Positions 9,831 to 18,131 of a DNA stretch of 21,599 nt are shown here, piece after piece. The notes beneath the pieces are model-generated. The model saw only the letters and a list, made by a program, of their open reading frames with translations. It was not told the origin of the DNA and made no database searches. Position 1 is the first letter of the stretch. Every line of letters starts with the position of its first letter. Position numbers and translations under genes: made by a program. The stretch is from Ophiothrix spiculata (taxonomy: Eukaryota > Echinodermata > Ophiuroidea > Amphilepidida > Ophiotrichidae), in assembly GCA_000969725.1 (NCBI GenBank), contig JXSR01S002517.1. One strand, given 5' to 3'.

Positions 9831-10280
9831 TCACAATTCGGATATCCGAATTCGGATACTCCGTATCACAATTCTGATACCCGTATCCGAATTCGGATTA
9901 AAAACAGCTGAAACGGGATATCAGCTGAAATGAATATTCTGCTTCGCCGCGCAATATACCAGTATGTATAAAAGTCAATAACATTATCAGCATTTGTCAT
10001 CTAAATTCTATCAAAGTATTGACCAAAATAATTTACCTTCTGTGATAAGAAACTATCAGGACATGTTTTGAAGCTGTCCCGCTGGAATTGCACAGATGAA
10101 AATGACATTTCCATAGATATTTTATCATGAATGCAAGAAATATGATCTACATGTCTTTGCCAGCTTGCGCTATCGATTTGTTTCCTGCGCCCCTCAATAT
10201 CCCTATTCTGATACGGGTATCACAATGCGGATACAAAATGTGCGTGGGTATCCGAATTCGGATACGTATCCGAATTGTGA
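9831..10280. mobile_element. Foldback (palindrome-rich) element
   Basis: The two ends are inverted: TCACAATTCGGATA at 9831-9844 and TATCCGAATTGTGA at 10267-10280. Both ends carry copies of the 16-bp palindrome TATCCGAATTCGGATA (9843-9858, then a one-base variant near 9885-9899, and 10249-10264) together with GTATCACAAT and GATACCCGTATC variants. The imperfect terminal repeats span about 70 bp each, leaving roughly 310 bp of interior with no coding potential. I see no convincing target-site duplication. It adjoins the 3' end of the vWA-peptidase pseudogene, whose open frame runs on into the element's right end. Confidence 0.75.
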
Positions 10281-13200
10281 GTTCCGCCGAACTGATATAC
10301 AACCTTTGTCAGTATTTTAAATTTTGAAATGATGGCTGGAAATAGTAATGAAGGTTTACACTCGCCGGGCTCATCTTCTTCAATTCTATCACGGACAGCA
10401 GAATTTGTAATTTGTAATTTGTTATTAGACAAAGATGTCAGATATAAGTTCAAAGCTAAGATGTTTCCCTTGGTACCACATTTGAATGTACCAGTGCATT
10501 TTGGACACGTAACACTCGACAGACAACCTTTGAACTCTGTGACCTTTGACGTGTTTTGACATAAAGGGCATTTAAAGGTTGACTCATGCAAACCTATTAA
10601 GTTCTTCATAATCATGTCTGCTACACTAGATCCGTGTGCAGCATAGTAAACCTTCTCATTTGGTGTTAAATCATTTTCGTCCCAATATACATCGAAGAAT
10701 TCAAAGTCGAGAACATCTGCATCCTGCACATTTAAAAACCCAGGCTCATTCTCCGATAAACCGTGCAACTTTGGTAAGAGAAATGTTGAAATTTCGACTA
10801 CTAATAACTCATGAAAAACATACAAAATCATAAACTCTTATGGTTTCTGAAGAAGAAAAAGTGCATGGAAGATGTTTTAAAAATACTTGATTTTTTAACC
10901 ATTGTATTCCCTATTCCTAAATTTCGTATCTGTCGTTTCATATCTGTTGGAATCTTTTTTTTTTAATATTCATTATTGAGAAAATTAGTTTTCTTACAAA
11001 CTTGATCTTTACACTAAATTAGGAGCTTTACACATACTACACTGTGGTGTAGTATTTTGCTCATAGTGTACCGCGTTTTGCGAGAAGGCAGCAAAATGTG
11101 CGATTCGTATCTGTCGCGACGTCACATAGGGTTTTTTTGATATTAATATCCTTGTAAATCATTACTGTAAATATATAATTCTATATAACATATATGTTAT
11201 TCAACACTGAAGTTTACTTGATAAAACTAATGCGGAATCATCCATCAACAAATTCATTTTCACACTCACACTCTGTTATGGATTTTAGAATCTGCTTCGT
11301 ATCTGTTTGCAATATTGGCGACATGCTTTAAAAAGCTCTTATGCCATATCAAATACTGAATATAATTAAACTTTATATGTCATTATCAATACCTATTACG
11401 GGCTGTTAAACAGCGTGCATTACGTTTGATATGCCCGAATATTTTAGGAACGGGGGCACATAAAACATTAAAAGTATGGATTGCGACTTGGGAAAAGTAA
11501 CGATTTTGCATTTTCAGATTAATCGTTATCTACTTTCCTGAAATGATAAATTGTTTAGCTTCACATATGTTACTAATGTGATTCTAATGTATCACCTAAA
11601 CCACTCAAATCATTTGTAATAGGTTTAACAACGTTAAACAAGCAACACTAACATGAGCGACACCAAAACGGCAAAGTTGCACACTTTATCAGAGAATAAG
11701 CCCCCAGGGTCACCCCAGTCTGTGCCCCAAGAATTCATGAACCGCAAACACTTGCTTTTGAAACTGGTGAGAACGACTGCATGACCTGTAGTTTTCTCAT
11801 ATGGTTGTCTCCTGTTAATTCCCATGTCATCAGATTCTAGAACACCATCTTTACCGACAGCTACGAAGAATCTTTTAAAATTGCCCCATTCTTTTTGTGT
11901 TAAACGGAACCTTGCGACGACTGGACGTTTTTCCATGATGGCTACCATTGCCTCTCTTTTGTCAACCTTTTTACATCGTAGTCGGTACCGAGGGCACATC
12001 TCCTGCAGTACAACTTCCGTGTCTGCTCCTTGTTCCCTTCCAGGTTGTTGGCTATAGCATTGTATCATTTCATCTCGTAGTGATTCAAAATCCGGATAGC
12101 CACCTTCTCGTCCTAGAATCCTGTTCATTGCAAGATGCATGACCGTCGCTGATGGATGTGCGTAGCATGTAGGTTCTTCCTCGTGATTCCGTGCTGGTTC
12201 GTGTGATATAAACATCAAGGTCCACAGACGCAAGAACTTCAGACAAGGCTTCTTGACTAGTCACTACTTCACGTGCAAAGTCGCATGCGTCTTTAAGATG
12301 ATCTGAATGGTTGACATGCAAGAATAACTGTGTTTCGTTGTTGATCATTTCAACTGTCCATTTGCGTTTAACGAATATTGTGCGCGGTAGGTTCTTGGTC
12401 GGCGTTTCTGAACTGATTTGAAACATAAATTGAGCTCCACGTTCCCAAGATTGTGTATTGACTGCGGAACTGTACAGAACATAAGGATCTATACCATCAG
12501 ATTATGTTATAAAACAGCCGACTGTTGTAATGTTACTTAGAATTTCCTTGATGTCACCGGGTTCATCCGTAAGTTTTTTATCTGTAGGCGACCCATCTGT
12601 AAGAACAAATAATAGTTTTTTGTGATCACGAAAGCCCATGAACATTTCAGCTGATTTACGAAGTACTTCGTAGAGAGGTGTCGTGTCTCCGTATATATAT
12701 GGCCTGACCTGATCCATTAGCTTGTCAATGCGTTCCTTTGTTAGTGCACTCTCATCGCTCACATGTCCACGGAGAATTCGATGTGCAGAATGGACGTTGA
12801 ATACGGATTCGTAACTGACGGCCTTAAGTGATTTAATCATCTCTTTGATCTTTTCCACAACTTTATCAATTTCCTCCATTGTGGCAGTTTTATATCTTGT
12901 AACTGCGGAACAACTCAAACTGTACCCCGTATTCAGTGCATATGTAATCAGCCCAGTTCCTTTGAAATCTCGGCAGACCGACGGTAAGCAGTCATTGACA
13001 ACAAATCTGATAAAATCCCTATCACCTTTAAGTTGTTTTAGTGCTAAATTACAATTATGCTCTTGTCCTTTGAGTGCGTCGGTCAAAGTACTCATCGGGG
13101 CCCATTTATCCACGTTATAGGCGCCATTGTCTTTTAAGATCTGTATAATTTATTTTAAAATAACCTTTAAAGAATCTTCAGGATCTTCTTTTTCCAATGA

Positions 13201-13427
13201 ACCAAGTAAGTCAAACACATTTAGATCAGCTTCGCGGCTTCCTCCAAAACCAATTGCAAAAATATGGTTATTAGGTTTCAAATCGTTTTTGATAAGGTTA
13301 TCTATAGTAGTGAAGATTGAGCGTGCCCATTCCCCATTTCGTGTGTCGGCTCCGTCTGTACTTGCAAATCGCATGGACCTTAAAACATCGAGGCGAACAC
13401 CAATCAATAGTGGTTCCATATTTCAAT
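10281..13427 (-). pseudogene. vWA / papain-like cysteine peptidase / zinc-ribbon pseudogene
   Basis: Read on the minus strand, an exon begins at 13427 after a good acceptor (TTTTTTCATTAACCTTAACAG) and its ATG is at 13419. The first about 320 codons form a vWA domain: LLIGVRLDVLRSM where MIDAS DxSxS is expected, HIFAIGFGG, then LLFVLTDGSPTDKK. A linker of about 100 residues follows (13 residues SDGIDPYVLYSSA mark its start). Next is a C1-type peptidase: Cys in PTCYAHPSAT (12165-12167), GREGGYPDF, His in TGHAVVL (11781-11783), Asn in RFMNSWGTDWGD (11733-11735). After a 960-bp insertion the frame resumes at 10742 with GFLNVQDADVL and FFDVYW, then a zinc ribbon CPLC-x17-CPKC (about 10570-10496) and LALNLYLTSL. 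Decay: in-frame TAA at 13150-13152 and at 12502-12504, a change of frame between about 12180 and 12168, loss of the first MIDAS Ser, and the insertion. With no other introns seen, the protein would have had about 700 residues. Its role is unknown; secreted or intracellular location is not indicated, since no signal peptide is visible. Confidence 0.85.
10743..11702. mobile_element. 960-bp TIR DNA element inside the pseudogene
   Basis: Inverted ends of about 31 bp: GGCTCATTCTCCGATAAA...GCAACTTTG at 10743-10773 and the inverse of GGCTTATTCTCTGATAAA...GCAACTTTG at 11672-11702. Both are flanked by CCCA (10739-10742 and 11703-11706), a 4-bp target duplication; CCCAGG is repeated if the terminal GG is counted. 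Removing the element and one CCCA restores the gene's frame from WGDP to GFLNV, which independently fixes the boundaries. The interior has three TTCGTATCTGT words (10923, 11104, 11296) and an 8-bp-arm hairpin (11035-11054). It has no open frame resembling a transposase, so it is non-autonomous. The superfamily is not assigned. Confidence 0.85.
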
Positions 13428-13448
13428 CTGTTAAGGTTAATGAAAAAA
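13428..13448 (-). promoter_or_regulatory. 3' splice acceptor of the pseudogene's first visible exon
   Basis: On the minus strand a T-rich tract ends in CCTTAACAG, 8 bases before the ATG at 13419. This suggests a 5'-untranslated exon further upstream, so the locus is a decayed gene rather than a processed retrocopy. The upstream exon is not located. Confidence 0.5.
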
Positions 13449-13799
13449 GATTAATCTTTATGCATCAACTTAACAAAATCACAATTCGGCTCTCTACAAG
13501 GAACGCAGATGCGAATCTGCGAGACCCAGATCTTAGATCTCGGAGAATTTGCACTCCCGTGTAGATTGCCACATTATTAGTTTCAATTCAGTATCGTAGT
13601 GGTTATGTAACCTCCCAGTAACTGGTTCACGCACATCTCCTGACAACAGGTATATGCTATACTTTTATATGGTGATTACTTCGATCATGGTTCAAAACTA
13701 GAAAGCGTGAATCAGTTGTTAGGGAGATAATCGGATTACACGTAACACTTCGAGACTGAATAGTGTACTCATGCAAAAATTTGCCGTCTCTTAAGTTAC
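13449..13799. other. Presumed intron/upstream region of the pseudogene
   Basis: No exon is recognised. Two small stem-loops lie side by side: GCAGA/TCTGC at 13505-13520 and AGATC/GATCT near 13528-13540. The promoter of the pseudogene is not identifiable. Confidence 0.4.
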
Positions 13800-13963
13800 G
13801 GTCACAATGATCGTACGATCAAAAGACTCTTTAAGAGTGAGGCTCGTACGACGTTTGCACGGCGCTCGCAAGACCACCGCAAGACGCTCGTACGAATGTT
13901 TACGAAGTGGTCAAATAAACATTGTTAATCGGTCGTACGAGCACCGTACGACCTATTGTGACC
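13800..13963. mobile_element. Short MITE-like element rich in CGTACG palindromes
   Basis: 164 bp with inverted ends GGTCACAAT (13800-13808) and ATTGTGACC (13955-13963). The TCGTACGA core or close variants recur in both halves (near 13811, 13844, 13890, 13933, 13945), so most of the element can fold on itself. It is far richer in CpG than its surroundings. No protein is encoded and no clear target duplication is seen, so the superfamily is not assigned. Confidence 0.7.
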
Positions 13964-14448
13964 ACAGCTTTACTTGAATCCCAAATGTAATTACATGTCA
14001 AAACAGAAAACCTGCTCAAATTTTCTGTCAGGCATAACAATGTTATCTTATTCACTGGAGTCCAATAAGTATAGATAATCCCTACTTAAGAAATTGCAAT
14101 CTGTAACGACCCTTTTATGTTTACACAAGGTAAAGCACGAGCATAACGGCCAGACATTTTTATTTTGTCGAAGACAATAGCTTATCCCATACTTTGATTG
14201 GTAGGCCTCTTTTGGGCGGTAAGATTCAATACTCCTTTTGTCAATAATAATTTGTAAACTACAGCCTTTGTCTGTTAATTTGATAATTTACGACAAATTT
14301 GAACGGTCATAATGTTTACAGCTATATTTAAAGGTTATATGCCCTAAGTACCGTATTGGTTGGCAGAAGGTAATTTTTTGTAAAGTTTTTGGGAAGACAA
14401 ACATGACTATCACGTAAAAAGTTTTAAACTAATTTATGGATCTTATGC
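13964..14448. other. Non-coding stretch, nothing recognised
   Basis: About 485 bp of AT-rich DNA between two MITE-like elements. No gene or repeat could be supported. Confidence 0.5.
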
Positions 14449-14710
14449 TGCAGGCATAGCGTGACCAACTTGAAGAACAGGATGAATAAGGTTTGTTTTA
14501 GAGGACAGAAGGGTGTATCATGTGACGCCGTTTAGGGTATCGAAAAAACTCAAAACAGCCATTTTCAAGAAATAAAGTACTTTTTCAAACCCTACTGTGA
14601 AAACGGTATTGGTAAAATCTCGAGAATAGGAAAAAAAGGAATATTTTGGCTTCAGGAACAGTCACCCTTTAGGGAGTGTTTTGAAATACTGTGGTCACGC
14701 TATGCCTGCA
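14449..14710. mobile_element. MITE with perfect 18-bp terminal inverted repeats
   Basis: GCAGGCATAGCGTGACCA (14450-14467) is the exact inverse complement of TGGTCACGCTATGCCTGC (14692-14709); counting the outer T and A gives TGCA-type ends at 14449 and 14710. Length is 262 bp and the interior is non-coding. No unambiguous target duplication is visible beyond the terminal TGCA. The perfect repeats suggest a fairly recent insertion. Confidence 0.8.
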
Positions 14711-14822
14711 AAATTATATTTTAGTTGTCCTCGGGTTTACAGTACTGTCACTATACTCAACAGAAATAAATTAACAGAAATCAGTATCATACATACCATC
14801 CTCTTTCTTACCTTGGACGCAA

Positions 14823-14904
14823 AAATAAATAAATAAATACAAATAAAAATGGAGCAATGATTTCCGCAAACGTCATCTTCCATATTGATACTCCATTTTT
14901 ATTT
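14823..14904. repeat. AAAT microsatellite and 14-bp-arm inverted repeat
   Basis: A short (AAAT)n run at about 14823-14840 is followed by AAATAAAAATGGAG (14841-14854), which is the exact inverse complement of CTCCATTTTTATTT (14891-14904), with 36 bases between. This could be a small foldback or the end of a decayed element. A similar AAAT run lies at about 15190-15220. Confidence 0.6.
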
Positions 14905-15552
14905 CAGGTTTCATTAAATTTCATTAACACAAAATTCCATAAAATTTATACGTACATTCAGCATGACAAATAATACACCAACGTCGATATTTTACATTAA
15001 AGAAACTGGCACTTTACCAAAATCGATACATTTTTGACAGCTTTACAACAAAAACAGCTGCCTGCAGTAACCACAGGCAACGCTCCATGACAGCGAGCAA
15101 GATATAATTGTGTATCATGTTTGAAAATCCCTTCATGTTGTAATAGCTTAAAATAAGAATGTTGATGTAAACAACCGATAGTCTTAAATTAATAAATACA
15201 AAATAAATAAATAAATACTTCCCTAAAATGCGGTTTTAAAATTAGTAATCTAGGTTTAGGGAAGCTGTGTTTAAATTAAATTTAGTTTCATCATGAGTGC
15301 GACAATTTAGTTGATTAAGATAAGGTTTAAAAATGTGCTAATGTTAATGAACAATAATCGTACTTGAGCCAGCACCCAAATATTGGGATCATCGGTACCA
15401 ATTCAGAAATTAATGCTCGTCTAACCAAGGGGGTGGGGTGTTGAAACATCCCACTAAAGCTCGAATGTCTACAGAAATTTATCATATGAAAGGTCTATTT
15501 ATACAAAAAGTGAACTTTTCATGATTTTACTTCATGAAGTTATACTTGAAAA
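14905..15552. other. Non-coding stretch, nothing recognised
   Basis: About 650 bp of AT-rich DNA with an (AAAT)-type microsatellite near 15190-15220 and a GGGGGTGGGGTG run near 15428-15440. No gene is seen. Confidence 0.5.
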
Positions 15553-15859
15553 CAGTGGCGTAGCCAGGGGTGGGCAAGGTGGAGAATTTTTTTTTTTTTT
15601 TTTGGAGAAATTTTGAAGAACTGGGAGAAAAATAAAAGGGGCAGGAAATTGCCGTTTTTCCATAAAATTACGACAATTAAAGCTGAAAATTGCTAAAAAT
15701 TATGTTGAAAACTTCAAAAAGCACAATATTTTGCAGTTTTTCTTGAAAAATCCAGCCGAGTCGGGCCCTTGGAACCCCTGTAAAGTCGCTCGATAAAATC
15801 CATTGGAGAAATCTTGGGTGGTTTGCCCACCCCTGGAGAAAGGCCTGGCTACGCCACTG
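15553..15859. mobile_element. hAT-like MITE with 8-bp target duplication
   Basis: 307 bp. The ends CAGTGGCGTAGCCAGG (15553-15568) and CCTGGCTACGCCACTG (15844-15859) are perfect inverse complements. They are flanked by CTTGAAAA (15545-15552) and CTTGAATA (15860-15867), an 8-bp target duplication with one mismatch. Ends beginning CAG and 8-bp duplications are hallmarks of the hAT superfamily. Inside, GGGGTGGGCAA near the left end pairs with TTGCCCACCCC near the right end, extending the foldback. There is a T17-type run near 15585 and no transposase. Confidence 0.85.
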
Positions 15860-15867
15860 CTTGAATA

Positions 15868-16105
15868 AGCAATTATATAGGAAATACGATGGTTCTGGTG
15901 GTTAAGGCGTGCATAGGATTACATGCAAAAGTGTATGACTGAAAGTTATGACTTATAAACACGCACGCGCATTGTAATAAATAAAAATGTTGGGGTCATG
16001 ATATTTTGAATATACTAATGCTAAAGCATGTATTATATATTGGCATTATTACGGTTCGCGGCCATTAGGAAGACTGGCGCAGACTGAGCAGATTGGCCTG
16101 CAGAC
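15868..16105. other. Non-coding stretch with a possible tRNA-like A-box remnant
   Basis: TGGTTCTGGTGGTTAAGGCG at about 15892-15911 looks like a tRNA D-arm (A-box region), but no B box follows, so it is at most a truncated SINE head. Nothing else is recognised. Confidence 0.25.
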
Positions 16106-16107
16106 TG

Positions 16108-16204
16108 GCTTGCTTGTGACATTCAGCAGACTGGCACTAGTTTGATTTATGACATTCGGCAGACTGGTTTGTTTTTTACATCTTTCAGACATTCAACAGT
16201 TGTA
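16108..16204 (+). repeat. Imperfect tandem repeat, GACATTC(A/G)GCAGACTGG
   Basis: GACATTCAGCAGACTGG, GACATTCGGCAGACTGG and a decayed GACATTCAACAG follow one another at about 32-37-base spacing, preceded by further GCAGACTGG/AGACTGG words from about 16070. A small, diverged tandem array just outside the left arm of the inverted repeat. Confidence 0.6.
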
Positions 16205-16214
16205 GTCTGTTTCA

Positions 16215-16392
16215 GAAGACTTGTTTTTCCGTGCAGATATCGTCTCCCATTTTATGCAACATACAAGATTCAAGTATGTGAACTTTCTTTTGATTTGCAA
16301 TCTGAAGTTTTGTCAAGGACATTTTCTTATTTTCAATCTACATGTATTGCACATGTACAATATTAATTTTGCACAATAGAGGAGTCTGTGTT
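16215..16392 (+). repeat. Inverted repeat of about 180 bp, left arm
   Basis: Inverse complement of 17178-17373 at roughly 85% by eye. Shared blocks include CTCCCATTTTATGC, GAACTTTCTTTTGATTTGCA, and ATGTATTGCACATGTACAAT. The right arm carries a short insertion relative to this one. The arms enclose about 785 bp that includes a tRNA-like sequence. A pair of interspersed repeats in opposite orientation or an old foldback element would both fit. Confidence 0.8.
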
Positions 16393-16879
16393 CTGTGAAT
16401 CATGATGCTTTTATGAACACACATGCCTACAACTTGATCAAAATAGTGAACATGCCAATAACCATAATTGCTACCAGTAGGCTTATATTTTAACAATGAT
16501 TTCTGTGAGAAAAAAACCTTAATCCTCACCGCCGCCACCGTCTAGTGATGGCACACAGAGTTCATAACTGTATCCATTGCACTATAAATTCCTGTCAAGT
16601 AATTTTCAACCTTACAAATCAAATTAAAGATAGCGTTGCGAGTTGACAATTGCAGATTTAGTCTACTAACCAGGAACTGTTTTTACCAGATATTAGCAAG
16701 CTTGGCATCAAACGAGAGGAAAAAATGTGTTTTAGGACTTATTACAATATTAAAAAAAATGATGAACTATAATAAACTTTGTGAAACTTTAGATCCACAC
16801 TAACGAGTCCAATGTTGTATTGACACAGATTTTAAACTGGGCAACCACACAACATAATTGACAGTCAGCGAAAAAATCA
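16393..16879. other. Interior of the 16.2-17.4 kb inverted repeat, left of the tRNA-like unit
   Basis: AT-rich spacer without a recognised gene. A short CCGCCGCCACCG run near 16530-16541 stands out in composition. Confidence 0.4.
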
Positions 16880-16953
16880 CTGACCATCCAGGATTCGAAC
16901 CTGGGACCTTGGCATTACTAGTGCCACGCTCTACCAACTGAGTTAATGAGTCA
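16880..16953 (-). repeat. tRNA-Thr(AGT)-like sequence, probably a relic or SINE head
   Basis: Read on minus it has the full tRNA layout in 73 nt plus discriminator: A-box-like TAACTCAGTTGG, anticodon stem TGGCA/TGCCA around loop CTAGTAA (anticodon AGT), T-arm CCAGG-TTCGAAT-CCTGG with a perfect B box (GGTTCGAATCC), and a T6 run 4-5 bases after the end that could terminate RNA polymerase III. Against a working tRNA: the acceptor stem (TGACTCA with ATGGTCA) has a wobble pair and two mismatches, and the D stem has an A-C mismatch. It is listed as a repeat for that reason; a divergent functional gene cannot be excluded. Confidence 0.55.
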
Positions 16954-17177
16954 GATGGGGAAGAACGGTCGATCTTATATCTATAGCCCTTCAGTTCTAA
17001 CCCTAAGTTAGAGTTCTGACTCTAAGTCCAATGTTGATATCAGGTTGCTACCTCCAAAAGGTTAACATGCATGTTAAATATATGAACCAGAGACCAGAAA
17101 GACAAGTATGATAAGAAATGTTGATACCCCGGATTGATATAAATATTACCCTGGCCTTGATCATGAAGGGAAATCCA
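16954..17177. other. Interior of the inverted repeat, right of the tRNA-like unit
   Basis: Contains short CTAACCCTAAG/TTAGAGTTCTGACTCTAAG words near 16996-17028 and otherwise nothing recognised. Confidence 0.4.
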
Positions 17178-17373
17178 AACACAGACTTCTCTATTGTACA
17201 AAATTAATATTGTACATGTGCAATACATGTAAAATGTAAATAAGAAAATGTCATCGACAAAACCATACTTGTATATTTACTTCAGATTGCAAATCAAAAG
17301 AAAGTTCACTAACTTGAATCTTGTATGACGCATAAAATGGGAGATGATATCTGCCTGGAAAAACAAGACTGCT
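17178..17373 (-). repeat. Inverted repeat of about 180 bp, right arm
   Basis: Inverse counterpart of 16215-16392. It begins at AACACAGACTTCTCTATTG and ends at TTTTTCC-complement GGAAAAACAAGACTGCT. Compared with the left arm it has about 17 extra bases around 17262-17283 and more substitutions toward the middle. Confidence 0.8.
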
Positions 17374-17939
17374 GGGCAATTGTTTACCATTTTAGTAGAG
17401 GTTAAGTTTACACAGAAGACGCGAGTTCCCTTTTTACTACCATATGAGTAATTATTTTTTACTGTGTACATGTACAAAACATGCATTTACACTCGAAAAC
17501 TTTAAAACGGCGTATCTTTTGACTGAGTCGACGTAGTTGGTAAAAGCTATACAATTTTCAAAAGGAAATTTGACGAGGAATCCAATGATGTGATTAATTT
17601 TTAGGTAATGTGTACAGGAAAAAAATAAGACCGATAAATGTCCCCCAAAATAATTAGTAAATCGTTTCATAGATCTAACATTTTTCACAAATGGCATACG
17701 TACCTAATTCAGTATGATTCTACGCAATATGATTCATATTAATGCAACAACAGACAAGTTCAAAACAGAAACTGGTATCAACATTTATCACAAATGTGTC
17801 CAACAGCTTTGCATGTATTTACGCTCCCCAGACATCGAGCGAGAGACGATTATTATCATAATTTCCCTTTTTGCTGCAATTGTTTAGAATAAAATGGTTC
17901 TGGGTCTGGAGTTTCTTTGCCATTAATTAACGCAAAAGA
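17374..17939. other. Non-coding stretch, nothing recognised
   Basis: About 565 bp with no supported gene. Minus-strand open frames of 69 and 81 codons here have no recognisable domain. The last 120 bases are less AT-rich and lead into the 21-bp repeats. Confidence 0.45.
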
Positions 17940-18002
17940 CGGCGTTGTGGGCGTAAGTTTCGGCGTCGACGGCGTAAGTATCGGCGTTGACGGCGTAAAG
18001 CT
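17940..18002 (+). repeat. Three tandem 21-bp GC-rich repeats
   Basis: Exactly three 21-bp units: 17940-17960, 17961-17981 and 17982-18002, each starting CGGCGT and containing GGCGTAA. Units 2 and 3 differ at a few positions. They end at the T of the TATA box that follows. Position and GC-richness in AT-rich DNA suggest binding sites in a compact promoter; a chance minisatellite is the alternative. Confidence 0.8.
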
Positions 18003-18008
18003 ATAAAT
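18002..18008 (+). promoter_or_regulatory. Candidate TATA box
   Basis: TATAAAT lies directly after the three 21-bp repeats and about 55 bases before the ATG at 18063. A start site about 25-30 bases downstream would fall near 18030, giving a 5' leader of about 30 bases. The arrangement of repeats, TATA box and ATG is the support; no transcript evidence is available. Confidence 0.45.
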
Positions 18009-18062
18009 GGAACGCATTTTGACTTTATCCAGAATTAGAGAACAAGCTTCGGAGGAGTCAAC

Positions 18063-18131
18063 ATGGATAATAATTCTTGCATGAATTGTGGAAAATCCTT
18101 CAACCGTAGGTACGACCTCAAACGATATTAA
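18063..18131 (+). pseudogene. Short relict ORF with a C2H2-type zinc-finger start
   Basis: Immediately downstream of the TATA box an ATG opens MDNNSCMNCGKSFNRRYDLK, which has the CxxC-x3-F-x5-L spacing of a classical zinc finger. The frame is very short and looks broken. Single fingers at the extreme N-terminus are known from host genes and from ORFs of several transposon and virus-like families, so its origin is open. I treat it as a fossil and do not reconstruct it. No other part of such an element was recognised nearby. Confidence 0.4.

Noticed and set aside
10743-11702. Reading the 960-bp segment as an ordinary intron of the peptidase gene
   Set aside because: There is no GT near the left junction on the gene strand, and the segment has inverted ends with a direct CCCA duplication, which are insertion marks.
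13126-13152. A 24-base GT...AG intron that would remove the first in-frame TAA
   Set aside because: Far shorter than any usual metazoan intron, and a second TAA and other lesions exist in the same gene.
12502-13152. Alternative genetic code in which TAA is sense
   Set aside because: Only two TAA codons occur, alongside a frame change, a lost MIDAS residue and an insertion; ordinary pseudogene decay explains all of them, and the surrounding repeats are animal-like.
11824-13564. Plus-strand ORFs (11824-12057, 11948-12142, 12845-13120, 13127-13564)
   Set aside because: They are antisense shadows of the minus-strand vWA-peptidase pseudogene and have no domain.
16880-16953. Functional tRNA-Thr gene
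   Set aside because: Two mismatches in the acceptor stem and one in the D stem; kept as tRNA-like repeat.
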